DNA from: Palsa-295 sp963785585
GTDB lineage: Bacteria > Acidobacteriota > Terriglobia > Acidiferrales > UBA7541
Direction: 5' to 3'
Length of the DNA stretch: 64,000 nucleotides
Assembly: GCA_963785585.1 (NCBI GenBank)
Contig: CAWAVW010000002.1
Span: 1 to 64,000, forward strand
Position numbers and translations under genes: made by a program. Of this stretch, positions 33,200 through 42,132 are shown in pieces; within the stretch, counting starts at the first letter, position 1, and the number at the start of each line of letters is the position of its first letter. The notes under the pieces are model-generated. The model was not told the DNA's origin, ran no database searches, and saw nothing but the letters and a program-made list of their open reading frames with translations.

Positions 33200-36019
33200 A
33201 TGGCAGAAACAAGAACGGCTTTGAACGCCCAAACGGAATTGGAACAGAGCAAGCGTCGCTTGACCGGGCTGGAATTCCAGCGCCGCTTCACCGACGGGAA
33301 GGTATCTCCCTTCGACAAGGTTGAATGGGAGCGTCGTACCGCGCTGATCGGTAACGAAAAGGGACAAGTCATTTTCCGCCAGGAAAACGTCGAAGTCCCC
33401 AAGACCTGGTCGATGACGGCCACGAACATCGTTGCTTCGAAGTATTTCCATGGCAAACCGAACACCCCCGAGCGTGAGACGTCCGTCCGCCAGTTGATCG
33501 GACGCGTGGTTGACACGATTGTCCGCTGGGGTGAGGAAGGCGGCTACTTCGCCTCCGCAGATTCCAAAAACATCTTCCGTGATGAACTCACGCACCTGCT
33601 CGTCGAGCAGAAAGTTGCCTTCAATTCCCCGGTTTGGTTCAACGTTGGCGTTCAGCCAAAGCCGCAGTGCTCGGCGTGCTTCATCAACTCGGTCCAGGAC
33701 AACATGGATTCGATCATGAACCTGGCGAAGACCGAAGGAATGCTGTTCAAGTGGGGCTCCGGCACCGGAACGAACTTCTCGTCGTTGCGCGGCAGCCACG
33801 AAACGCTTTCGGGCGGCGGCATCGCCTCTGGCCCGGTGAGCTTTATGAAGGGCTTTGACGCTTTCGCGGGCGTAATCAAGAGCGGCGGCAAGACGCGCCG
33901 CGCTGCAAAAATGGTGATTCTCAACGTCGATCACCCGGACATCATGGAATTCGTCGAGTCCAAGATGAAGGAAGAGCGCAAGGCTCACGTCCTGATCGGG
34001 CAGGGATACGATTCCTCGATCGACGGCGAAGCCTACGGCTCGGTGTTCTTTCAGAATGCGAACCACTCGGTGCGCGTAACCGACGACTTCATGCGTGCGG
34101 TGGAGGAAGATCGCGATTGGTGGACTCGCAACGTCAACGACGGCAAGCCCTGCGAAAAGTACAGCGCACGCGAGTTGCTGCGCGAAATGGCGAATTCGGC
34201 GTGGCACTGCGGCGATCCCGGCATGCAGTACGACACCACCATCAATCGCTGGCACACCTGCAAGGCCACGGACCGCATCAACGCCTCGAATCCTTGCTCG
34301 GAATATATGTTCCTGGACGATACGGCCTGCAACCTGGCGTCGTTCAACTTGATGAAGTTTCTCGGGCCGAACAGCCAGTTTGACACCGAAGCATTCACCC
34401 ACGCGGTGGACATCACGATCACCGCGCAGGAAATCCTGGTCGATAACGCCAGCTACCCGACGGAACGAATCGCGCGCAACTCGCACGATTACCGGCCGCT
34501 GGGCATTGGATACGCCAACCTCGGCGCTCTGTTGATGTCACTGGCCTTGCCTTACGATTCCGACGGCGGACGCGATTTTTGCGGAGCGATTACGGCGCTG
34601 ATGACGGGCGAATCCTACGCTCAGTCGGCGCGAATCGCAGAGCGCATGGGCCCGTTTGGCGGCTATCTGCGCAATCGCGACGCGATGATCGACGTGATCC
34701 GTATGCACCGCGATTCCCTGCGTCCGATCAAAGAGGAAAACGTGCAGCCGTCGCTGCTCCGCGCTGCCCAGAAGTCCTGGGATGACGCTCTCGAGCTTGG
34801 CGAAAAATTCGGCTACAAGAATTCGCAGGTCTCCGTTCTCGCTCCCACCGGCACGATCGGCTTCATGATGGATTGCGACACCACCGGCATCGAACCGGAT
34901 CTCGCGCTGGTGAAGCAGAAGCGCCTCGTGGGCGGCGGCGTCATCAAGATCGTCAACAACACCGTGCCGCAAGCGCTGATGAATCTGGACTACACGCCCG
35001 AACAGGTCGCGCAGATCGTCGATTACATCGACGCCAACGCGAAAATCGAAGGCGCGCCGCATCTGAAGGAAGAACACCTGCCCGTGTTTGATTGCTCGCT
35101 CACGCCGATGGGCGGTGGCCGTTCGATTGCGTGGCGCGGACATCTGCGCATGATGGCGGCCGCGCAGCCGTTCCTTTCCGGAGCGATCAGCAAAACGATT
35201 AACATGCCGGAAGAATCGACCGTGGACGACATCATGCAGGCCTACATCGAATCGTGGAAGTACGGCCTGAAGGCTGTGGCCATCTATCGCGACAATTCGA
35301 AGCGTTCGCAGCCGCTTTCCGCCGCCGGCAAAGACGACGGCAAAACGGCGACTGCAACGGCCGAAGCGCCGATGGCCGCTCCCGCAAAAGTGGAAGCGCC
35401 GTCGCCCGAACAGCAGGAACTTTTCATCCGCACTCGCCGCCGCAAACTGCCGAACGAGCGCGATTCGATCACCCATAAATTCTCGATCGGCGGCCACGAA
35501 GGCTACCTGACCGTGGGGAAGTACGAAGACGGTGCGCCGGGCGAAATCTTCATCAAGATGGCGAAGGAAGGCTCCACGCTTTCCGGCATCATGGACGCTT
35601 TCGCTCTATCCGTTTCGATCGCTCTGCAATACGGCGTTCCGCTTCGTGCGCTGGTCGATAAGTTCGTCAACTCTCGGTTTGAGCCATCGGGCTACACCGG
35701 CAACGAAAACATCCGCTACGCAAAGTCGGTGGTGGACTACATCGGCCGGTGGCTGGGCGGAAAGTTCATCTCGCCGGATTATCTCGACGAGATGCCCTCG
35801 CAACCGGCGGAGGCTTCGGTTGTAGAGGCGGCGCCTGAAGTTGTGGCGAAGCCGGCCGCGCCCGCTGTCGCGGTGCGTTACGCCGAGCCCGAAGTTGCAA
35901 CCCGTCCGCGTGCAGCGATCGACGACGCGCCCTCCTGCTCCGAGTGCGGCATGTTGATGACTCCGAACGGTAGCTGCTACAAATGCGCCAACTGCGGCAG
36001 CACCTCGGGCTGCAGCTAG
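33200..36019 (+). CDS. nrdJ: vitamin B12-dependent (class II) ribonucleotide reductase
   Basis: Reduces ribonucleotides to deoxyribonucleotides using adenosylcobalamin, so it works with or without oxygen. The 939 residues carry FNSPVWFNVG, the glycine-rich GSGTGTNFSSLRGS loop, KSGGKTRRAAKMVIL, the catalytic NPCSEYMFLDDTACNLASFN segment, and APTGTIGFMMDCDTTGIEPD. The C-terminal domain ends in a zinc-binding cluster (CSECGMLMTPNGSCYKCANC), as in large monomeric NrdJ. GGAGG lies 5 nt before the ATG. It is followed by a Rho-independent terminator, so it is a single-gene transcript. Confidence 0.97.
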   Translation: MAETRTALNAQTELEQSKRRLTGLEFQRRFTDGKVSPFDKVEWERRTALIGNEKGQVIFRQENVEVPKTWSMTATNIVASKYFHGKPNTPERETSVRQLIGRVVDTIVRWGEEGGYFASADSKNIFRDELTHLLVEQKVAFNSPVWFNVGVQPKPQCSACFINSVQDNMDSIMNLAKTEGMLFKWGSGTGTNFSSLRGSHETLSGGGIASGPVSFMKGFDAFAGVIKSGGKTRRAAKMVILNVDHPDIMEFVESKMKEERKAHVLIGQGYDSSIDGEAYGSVFFQNANHSVRVTDDFMRAVEEDRDWWTRNVNDGKPCEKYSARELLREMANSAWHCGDPGMQYDTTINRWHTCKATDRINASNPCSEYMFLDDTACNLASFNLMKFLGPNSQFDTEAFTHAVDITITAQEILVDNASYPTERIARNSHDYRPLGIGYANLGALLMSLALPYDSDGGRDFCGAITALMTGESYAQSARIAERMGPFGGYLRNRDAMIDVIRMHRDSLRPIKEENVQPSLLRAAQKSWDDALELGEKFGYKNSQVSVLAPTGTIGFMMDCDTTGIEPDLALVKQKRLVGGGVIKIVNNTVPQALMNLDYTPEQVAQIVDYIDANAKIEGAPHLKEEHLPVFDCSLTPMGGGRSIAWRGHLRMMAAAQPFLSGAISKTINMPEESTVDDIMQAYIESWKYGLKAVAIYRDNSKRSQPLSAAGKDDGKTATATAEAPMAAPAKVEAPSPEQQELFIRTRRRKLPNERDSITHKFSIGGHEGYLTVGKYEDGAPGEIFIKMAKEGSTLSGIMDAFALSVSIALQYGVPLRALVDKFVNSRFEPSGYTGNENIRYAKSVVDYIGRWLGGKFISPDYLDEMPSQPAEASVVEAAPEVVAKPAAPAVAVRYAEPEVATRPRAAIDDAPSCSECGMLMTPNGSCYKCANCGSTSGCS

Positions 36020-36044
36020 CACACAACCAAACGAAACTTGAGGC

Positions 36045-36078
36045 GGGCGGCCAGCTTTCGGGGCCGCCCTTTTCTTTT
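36045..36078 (+). terminator. Rho-independent terminator after nrdJ
   Basis: Stem GGGCGGCC / GGCCGCCC with a 9-nt loop, directly followed by a T-rich tract TTTTCTTTT. Confidence 0.85.
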
Positions 36079-36503
36079 GGGCCGCTCATCTTCTTTTGGG
36101 CCGTTCATCGAACGGAATTACGGAAGGACTCGAGCGCTCGGAGTTTTTAAACGGTGTGGGCGGACGAGACAGTGCGACTCGACATCGCGACTTGCAGTCA
36201 ACTTGCGTGGGAAGTAACGGCCAGACAAAAAAAAGAGGGGGTCCCGTCGGACCCCCGTATGCTCTACCCCTAAGATCCGGTTTCAGCGCGGCAAAACCGG
36301 CCCACCCCGGGATATGAGACAGCCACAAAGCGAAGTGCACGCTACGGGCCAGCCGCATGCTTTTTCGTGGGGCCGGTCAATTCGCTGAAAATGAATGCTT
36401 TACTGATGACCGCTGTGTTCGACAGCAAGCGTTCCGTCCTGGATTCTCCACTTTCTGAAAGAACATTGCGGTTTTTTCTATGTTCTTTGGAAGGCTGCGG
36501 CCG
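36079..36503. other. 425-bp non-coding stretch between nrdJ and the anti-sigma gene
   Basis: Apart from the minus-strand terminator at 36226-36256 there is a second hairpin CCGGTTT(10 nt)AAACCGG at 36277-36300 without a T-run. A 90-codon minus-strand frame crosses the terminator and is judged spurious. Nothing else is seen. Confidence 0.5.
36226..36256 (-). terminator. Rho-independent terminator of the sigma/anti-sigma operon
   Basis: On the minus strand: GGGGGTCC-GACG-GGACCCCC followed by TCTTTTTTTT. The stem is perfect, 8 bp. It lies about 250 nt beyond the stop of the zinc-finger/DUF4349 gene, the last gene transcribed in this direction. Confidence 0.8.
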
Positions 36504-37823
36504 CTACTTCGCACGTTGACGACGGTATTTGCGCCACGGGAGCCAAGAAGGAACCAGCAGCAAAGCGAGCCAGAACACGATCGACAAACCGTAATCCAGC
36601 AGGAAAACCAGCACACCTACAATGGCTTCCTCCAGGTTGTTGAATCCATTAATTCCCGCGTTCCGGATTTTCGTCCACGTGGAAGCCGAGTGCGATTGCA
36701 GCTTTTCGTGGTATTCCTCGCTCAGCTCTACCTTCACGGTCGCGTAGTTCACCTGGTGCAGCATCACGTTGCTCTGGCCCTGCATACTTTCGATTTCACT
36801 GCGGACGCGGGCGAGTTCGCGTTCGACATCGAGCACATCGGAAAGTTTTCCGGTGCGGGTGCCGAGCAATTCCACGAGGCGCTGTTCCGCCGCGCGAGCG
36901 GCCTTCATTCGCGCCTGCAAGTCCACATACTCCGCCGTCACCTCTTCGCTGGATCGGGTTTCCTCGACGACTTTGCCGAGCTTCCGCAGGTCGGCGACAA
37001 ACGCGTCGGCCTGCCGCGCGGGGATACGGAGTTCGACGGAGACATCGCGCGCCGCGCCGGATTGCGCGGTAGCTGTGAGGCTGCCCACATAACCGCCCCG
37101 AGCGGCTGCCAATTTTTCAATGGCGGTGCTGGCGTCGTCGTAATTCGCCGGAACAATATGCAGCGACACTGTCTGTTCGATCATCGGACCGGACACCGGT
37201 GGCGCGGCGAGCGAGTCCTGCGAAGGAAGCCCGTCGTAGGAAGCATCCGAGACGGTCGCGGCGTATCGCTCCGTCGGACTGTTTTCCAGGTTTTCCGTGA
37301 CCGCAGCTTGCTCTCTCCGTTTCAAAAGTTCCTGATACGAACTGGCAGGAAAGGTTGGTCGAACCCCGGCGGCGGCGGGAGCTGATTCCGGCGAGCGGGG
37401 GCGGGTCGTGGCCGGCTCGAGCGCGCCCGGCCGAGGTCGCATCAAATTCGGAGTGGCGATCAAGGCTAAAACAGCGAGTGCCGCGAGCGATGCCGCGCCA
37501 ATCCACAATTTGCGAGGCAGGCGCTGCGCCACCGGCCAATTCCAAAAGTCGAAGCGATTCCAGGAGCCGCGATGGGCAGGTTTCTGCGCTTGACGATCTT
37601 CCGCCGCTTTCGCGATCGCATCACTCATCGTTTGGGGCGCGGGGCCGACTTCGAAATTCAACAAGTGCGAGGAAAGCTGCCGGAAATCTTTCGCGGCTCG
37701 TTGGCATGCTGGGCAGGACTCCAGGTGCGACGCGAGCGCGGACGCGCGGCCTGATTCGAGTTCGCCATCCAGATAGGCCATGATTTCTTCGGCATCAAAC
37801 GCGTGTTGTAGAGAACGGTCCAT
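36504..37823 (-). CDS. anti-sigma factor: zinc-finger domain fused to DUF4349
   Basis: 439 residues. The N-terminus is a putative zinc-finger anti-sigma domain with ligands His33, Cys37, Cys40 (HLESCPAC). A TM segment follows (about 107-125, IGAASLAALAVLALIATP). The periplasmic part is DUF4349-like (VSLHIVPANYDDASTAIEKL, TRSSEEVTAEYVDLQARMKA, a coiled coil with KLSDVLDVERELARVRSEIE), closed by a C-terminal TM (LLDYGLSIVFWLALLLVPSW). It starts 7 bp after the ECF sigma stop and so probably sequesters that sigma factor, sensing an envelope signal through DUF4349. Confidence 0.85.
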   Translation of the reverse strand: MDRSLQHAFDAEEIMAYLDGELESGRASALASHLESCPACQRAAKDFRQLSSHLLNFEVGPAPQTMSDAIAKAAEDRQAQKPAHRGSWNRFDFWNWPVAQRLPRKLWIGAASLAALAVLALIATPNLMRPRPGALEPATTRPRSPESAPAAAGVRPTFPASSYQELLKRREQAAVTENLENSPTERYAATVSDASYDGLPSQDSLAAPPVSGPMIEQTVSLHIVPANYDDASTAIEKLAAARGGYVGSLTATAQSGAARDVSVELRIPARQADAFVADLRKLGKVVEETRSSEEVTAEYVDLQARMKAARAAEQRLVELLGTRTGKLSDVLDVERELARVRSEIESMQGQSNVMLHQVNYATVKVELSEEYHEKLQSHSASTWTKIRNAGINGFNNLEEAIVGVLVFLLDYGLSIVFWLALLLVPSWLPWRKYRRQRAK

Positions 37824-37830
37824 TGGATCC

Positions 37831-38367
37831 TCAATCCCCGTCGTTCACGGGCATCAACTGCCGTTTCAGAGCCATGCGCGCGCGGAACAAGCGAGAGCGA
37901 ACGGTGTTGAGCGGCAAACGCAGCAAATTGCCGATTTCGTCGTAGCTCAACTGTTCGTACTCGCGCAGCATCAGAATTTCGCGATCGTTTGCGCCCAAAT
38001 GTTCGAGCGCGTCGCGCACCCAAATTCCGGCGTCGGGTGTGCTGGTTCGTGCACGGTCGGCAGTTCGCGTGTCGAGCGATTCGTTGGCTCCGGCTTCGCG
38101 ACCGGCTTTGCGCCGTTCGGCGGATAGCACGTGGAACGCGATTCCGTAGAGATAGCTTCGAAAACTGGCGCGCGGTTCGTAGCGATTCGCGTTCCGAAGG
38201 AGCGCCAGAAAACATTCCTGAGCCATTTCTTCGGCGCGCGCCGGGTTTTGCAGCCGGCGCCGGAAAAATCCGTACACCGGCTGGCGGTAGCGTTCGAACA
38301 ATTCGGCGAACGCGTCGCGCGAACCCTGCTGGAACTCGATGACGAGTTGTTCGTCGGTGTTCATCAA
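37831..38367 (-). CDS. ECF-type RNA polymerase sigma factor
   Basis: 178 residues with sigma region 2 (DAFAELFERYRQPVYGFF, ARAEEMAQECFLALL) and region 4 (LGANDREILMLREYEQLSYD, IGNLLRLPLNTVRSRLFRAR). It has no region 1 or 3, as usual for extracytoplasmic-function sigmas. Two Met codons begin the frame; the second (38364) may be used. The anti-sigma gene follows immediately. The regulon cannot be told from this window; I did not find a clear ECF-type autoregulated promoter upstream. Confidence 0.9.
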   Translation of the reverse strand: MMNTDEQLVIEFQQGSRDAFAELFERYRQPVYGFFRRRLQNPARAEEMAQECFLALLRNANRYEPRASFRSYLYGIAFHVLSAERRKAGREAGANESLDTRTADRARTSTPDAGIWVRDALEHLGANDREILMLREYEQLSYDEIGNLLRLPLNTVRSRLFRARMALKRQLMPVNDGD

Positions 38368-38601
38368 TCGTTAGACGGTGGAGGGTTCGATTTCTTGCAC
38401 GCATTTCCGCTGGCACTGGGAGAGCGTCCGCACCAATCGATTCCTCACCCGGGTAATGTCGCGAAGACGCGAATGGTTCCCCATGTCTGAAAAAATTTTT
38501 GAACGATGCGGACGGAATTACCGGACGACCGGTTCGACGTAAGGAATCGAAGCGGATACGTTGCTCATTTGGATTGGTTTAGGAGCGTTCGGGAAAGGGG
38601 G

Positions 38602-39957
38602 CTAGACCCCGATCGAGTCGCGGAGGGCGTCCGCCAGGGTGTCGGTCCAGTGGCGGACGTCCGAATCGTGTTCGGCTTCGACCATCACGCGCGCCAGCGG
38701 TTCGGTGCCGGAATATCGCAGCACCACTCGGCCGGAATTGCCGAGCGTCTTCTCGGCTTCGGCCAGCTTGCTGGCAACGACGGGCAGCGAATCGAGCGGC
38801 GGCTTGGACTTTACCTTCACATTGACTATCTTCTGCGGGAAAATTTTCAGGTCGGCGACGAGAGAATCGAGAGGGCCAGACAGAGCCACAATCGAAGCCA
38901 TCTTGATCGCCGTCAGCATGCCGTCCCCGGTGGTCGCGTCGTCTAATAGCAGAATGTGTCCGGACTGCTCTCCGCCCAAATTCGCGCCAATGCTCTGCAT
39001 TTCTTCGAGAACGTAGCGATCGCCCACAGCGGTACGAATGAATTTGATGTCGGATTTGTCGAGAGCGCGCTCCAGGCCCAGATTCGCCATGGTGGTGCCG
39101 ACGATTACGTTGCCCTTCAGTTTTTGGATGGATTTCAGGTAGCGTCCAATCACAAGCAGCACGCCGTCGCCATCGACCATGCGGCCCGAGCCGCTGGCAA
39201 ATAATGCGCGGTCCGCGTCGCCGTCAAACGCCACGCCCAGCGCGGCACCGGATTCGACGACGGCCTTCCGCATAGTTTCAGGGTGAAGCGAGCCGCAACC
39301 GGCATTGATATTTCTGCCGTCGGGGGTGTGGCTGAGCGCGATCACTTCGGCGCCGAGCGAGCGAAATAAGCGCGGCGCCAGATTGCTGGCAGCGCCGTTC
39401 GCGCAGTCCATCACGATCTTCATTCCCGCGAGCTTCGCGCCGGGAATTAACGTCTCGCGCAACCCTTGCAAGTAGTCGTCGTCGATTTTCTCGTTGTCCT
39501 GCAGTTGAATCGAGTTCGCTGGAATGGCAGAAGCTGCCGGCGACAGAATCAGCGCTTCGATTTCCGCCTCTACGGCGTCGGGAAACTTCATCCCCGTGGC
39601 GGAAATCAACTTCACTCCATTGTCGTGGTAAGGATTGTGCGATGCGGAAATCACCACGCCGGCCGCGAAGCCCTCGCGATTCACCAGCCAAGCGACGCCG
39701 GGCGTGGTCACGACGCCCGCCGACACCGCCTCCCCACCGGAAGCGGCCAATCCGCGCGCGATTCTTTCGGTAATATGCGGGCCCGATTCGCGGGTGTCGC
39801 GGCCGATTAATACTCGCGGCTTGTCCGGACCGCCGTGGCCGTGCGTGCGCAAGTATGCGCCCAGCGCGAATCCCACGCGATCGAGAGTTGGGTCATCGAG
39901 CGGGTATTCGCCGGGAAGTCCCCGGATTCCGTCCGTGCCAAAAAGTTGTTTCGCCAT
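38602..39957 (-). CDS. glmM: phosphoglucosamine mutase
   Basis: Converts glucosamine-6-phosphate to glucosamine-1-phosphate for UDP-GlcNAc, hence peptidoglycan and LPS. The conserved start AKQLFGTDGIRG fixes the ATG at 39957; an upstream in-frame start would add 49 residues foreign to the family. The 451 residues include the phosphoserine loop VVISASHNPYHDNG, the metal site AFDGDADRA, the sugar loop GGEQSGHIL and the phosphate-binding RYSGTEPLARVM. The gene is monocistronic here and divergent from the AI-2E gene. Confidence 0.97.
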   Translation of the reverse strand: MAKQLFGTDGIRGLPGEYPLDDPTLDRVGFALGAYLRTHGHGGPDKPRVLIGRDTRESGPHITERIARGLAASGGEAVSAGVVTTPGVAWLVNREGFAAGVVISASHNPYHDNGVKLISATGMKFPDAVEAEIEALILSPAASAIPANSIQLQDNEKIDDDYLQGLRETLIPGAKLAGMKIVMDCANGAASNLAPRLFRSLGAEVIALSHTPDGRNINAGCGSLHPETMRKAVVESGAALGVAFDGDADRALFASGSGRMVDGDGVLLVIGRYLKSIQKLKGNVIVGTTMANLGLERALDKSDIKFIRTAVGDRYVLEEMQSIGANLGGEQSGHILLLDDATTGDGMLTAIKMASIVALSGPLDSLVADLKIFPQKIVNVKVKSKPPLDSLPVVASKLAEAEKTLGNSGRVVLRYSGTEPLARVMVEAEHDSDVRHWTDTLADALRDSIGV

Positions 39958-40134
39958 AAAGGTGAGTGCGGCGCTGGGAGCGGCCAGAGATAATGCTAAC
40001 ATCCGCCGCAGCGATATTCGCACCCGCTGAGGGCACCGTGTGTCCAAGTCCGGACGTCCCGTCGTACACAACGGACCAGTGTATTCGGGGACACAACGCT
40101 CCATCCGTGGCGGGTGGTGTGATATGGTACGGCG

Positions 40135-41190
40135 ATGCCTGTGGAAGAAACGAAGATCATCAACGCGAGTTCGACCAGCGCCCGCATTATTGCGGCAGGG
40201 ATTGTGATCGCTTTTTGTTACTGGGCGTCGTCGGTGCTCGTCACGCTGTTGGTGGCGGTGCTATTGGCCTACTTCCTCGACCCGTTGGTGACGTGGCTGG
40301 AGGACTGGCATATTCCGCGCTCGCTTGGCGCGTTGATTGTGGTCTTGCTCACGATCGGAAGCCTGCTGGTGGTCACATGGGCGCTAGTGGTGCGCATCGA
40401 TCAGTTCGGGCGCGACTGGCCGATGTACCAGAAACCTTTGCGAGCCGTGGCCGGCGCGGTGAATTCACGATTAGAAACACTCGAGGCCCACGTTTCGGAC
40501 ATCGATCCAGGCTCCGCCGCCGGAGATCACGTGGCGGGACCAGCCACCCATCCGGTGCGTGACGCCATTATCGCGAAGCTGAGCGGATTGTACGAAGTCC
40601 TGCTGGCAGCGACATTCGTGCCATTTTTGCTTTTCTTCATGCTCGCGGCCAAACGGCAGGTGTGGCACGCGACCATGCAATTATTTCCGGCGACGAAGCG
40701 CACGGACGTTAAGGAAACGCTCTCTGACGTGACGCAAGTGCTGCGAAGTTACGTGGTGGGAACGGCGCTGGTGGGTTTGATCCTGGTGATCGCCAGTTGG
40801 CTGTTCTTCCTGGGAATCGGACTTGAATTTCCGTTTCTGCTGGCGCTTGTTTCCGGACTTTGCAACCTTGTTCCGTACCTCGGGGTTGTGCTCGCATGGC
40901 TGCCCCCGATCCTCATCGGCCTCAAAAAGTTCAACACTCCCGGGCCGTTCATCGGCATATTCTTCACGCTCACCGTGTTTCACTTCATTGCCAACAACCT
41001 ACTGGTTCCCGCGCTGGTGGGCTGGCGCGTGCGATTGAACGCCCTGGCGCTTACCGTGTCGCTCTTGTTCTTCGGTTTTCTGTGGGGAGCGGTAGGCTTG
41101 CTGCTCGCGATCCCCATCACTGCGGTGATTAAGGTGATCTGCGACCACAACGAAGAGTTGCAACCCGTGGGACGCTGGCTCAGCGCTTAG
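40135..41190 (+). CDS. AI-2E family transporter
   Basis: 351 residues with the AI-2E (PF01594-like) layout: two N-terminal TM segments (IIAAGIVIAFCYWASSVLVT, LLVAVLLAYFLDPLVTWLED), a soluble helical region (about 100-170), then further TM segments with LVSGLCNLVPYLGVVLAWLP and the closing LFFGFLWGAVGLLLAIPITA. Members export autoinducer-2, sodium or small solutes; the substrate here is unknown. Its 3' end overlaps the convergent thiE by 11 bp. Confidence 0.88.
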   Translation: MPVEETKIINASSTSARIIAAGIVIAFCYWASSVLVTLLVAVLLAYFLDPLVTWLEDWHIPRSLGALIVVLLTIGSLLVVTWALVVRIDQFGRDWPMYQKPLRAVAGAVNSRLETLEAHVSDIDPGSAAGDHVAGPATHPVRDAIIAKLSGLYEVLLAATFVPFLLFFMLAAKRQVWHATMQLFPATKRTDVKETLSDVTQVLRSYVVGTALVGLILVIASWLFFLGIGLEFPFLLALVSGLCNLVPYLGVVLAWLPPILIGLKKFNTPGPFIGIFFTLTVFHFIANNLLVPALVGWRVRLNALALTVSLLFFGFLWGAVGLLLAIPITAVIKVICDHNEELQPVGRWLSA

Positions 41191-41863
41191 CGTTTCGTAT
41201 TTGTTCGATCGCTTCTCTCAAACCGTCCTGGTCGTTCGCTTCCTGAAACATTCGGATCGCCGCCACTCCCGCCGCTCCGGCGACGATGCATTCGCCGCCA
41301 TTTGCCTGGTTCACACCGCCGATTGCAATCACCGGAATGCGCACGGCATTACATACGGCATTTAGCCGATCCGTCCCCTGGGGAACGCCGAATCTCCGCT
41401 TTGACGGCGTGTCGAAAATGGGGCCGAAGAAGATGTAATCGGCTCCTGCGTCCGCGGCGGCGCGAGCTTCCTGGACGCTGTGGCACGAAACGCCGAGCGT
41501 AAAATCGCGCGGCAAGCTTCCGTGGCCGCGCCAAGTGCTAACCTCGCGGATTGGAATTGACGCCTGCCCCAGATGAACTCCCTGCGCACCGGCGGCGACC
41601 GCCACATCGACGCGATCATTCACCAGCACGCGCGTCCATTGGCCGTCCGTGCGCGTATTTTGCGAAGTTGCGTGCAGGGCATCGGCCGTGAGCGCCAGCA
41701 AGTGTGTTGCGATGAGATCTTTCTCGCGGATCTGTATCCAATCCACGCCGCATGTCGCCGCCAAATGAATCGCTGAGCGAAGTTTTGTATCTGCATCCGG
41801 CAGGCCGAACGCCTGGCGATCGGTGACGTAGCAGACGATCGGTTTATCAGGTGCGGGCAGCAA
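41180..41863 (-). CDS. thiE: thiamine phosphate synthase
   Basis: Joins the pyrimidine and thiazole phosphates to form thiamine monophosphate. The 227-residue TIM barrel shows VDWIQIREKDL, VLVNDRVDVAVAAGAQGVHL, a substrate loop with GVSCHSVQEA, YIFFGPIFDTPSKR and PVIAIGGVNQANG, the standard ThiE landmarks. No other thi genes are nearby, and I see no TPP riboswitch upstream, since the start overlaps the preceding small gene. Confidence 0.93.
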   Translation of the reverse strand: MLPAPDKPIVCYVTDRQAFGLPDADTKLRSAIHLAATCGVDWIQIREKDLIATHLLALTADALHATSQNTRTDGQWTRVLVNDRVDVAVAAGAQGVHLGQASIPIREVSTWRGHGSLPRDFTLGVSCHSVQEARAAADAGADYIFFGPIFDTPSKRRFGVPQGTDRLNAVCNAVRIPVIAIGGVNQANGGECIVAGAAGVAAIRMFQEANDQDGLREAIEQIRNAKR

Positions 41864-42098
41864 CGGGAGTGGTCCGCTGGCGGAAAGACTGAACCGCGAA
41901 GAGCACGTTCATAATTCCCAGGCCGGAAATGGCGCCGCGCACGAATGGATTCTGGATAAACAGCGCAAATGCGGCGTAACGATAGACGAAGTAGTTGGCG
42001 CTCCAGATCTCGGACCAAGGGAGAAGAATTACGACGATTCCGAGCTCGAACCAGAGGATAAGCAAAACCACGCGAAGGGTGCGAGTCATCTGACTCAA
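41847..42098 (-). CDS. small membrane protein of unknown function
   Basis: 83 residues with two hydrophobic segments (TLRVVLLILWFELGIVVILLP and RGAISGLGIMNVLFAVQSF) joined by an aromatic loop (WSEIWSANYFVYRYAAFALF). No family is recognised. It overlaps the start of thiE by 17 bp and lies 34 bp downstream of the TPR gene, so it probably belongs to the same transcript. Confidence 0.6.
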   Translation of the reverse strand: MSQMTRTLRVVLLILWFELGIVVILLPWSEIWSANYFVYRYAAFALFIQNPFVRGAISGLGIMNVLFAVQSFRQRTTPVAART

Positions 42099-42132
42099 TT
42101 ATCGAAGATTCGCGCGAGGCTGGCAACAGCCG

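Noticed and set aside
33152..34486. 444-codon minus-strand frame
   Set aside because: Lies wholly opposite nrdJ, whose protein is unmistakable; composition is that of a shadow frame.
36086..36358. 90-codon minus-strand frame in the nrdJ/anti-sigma gap
   Set aside because: It runs through a perfect Rho-independent terminator and other hairpins; no start signal or domain.
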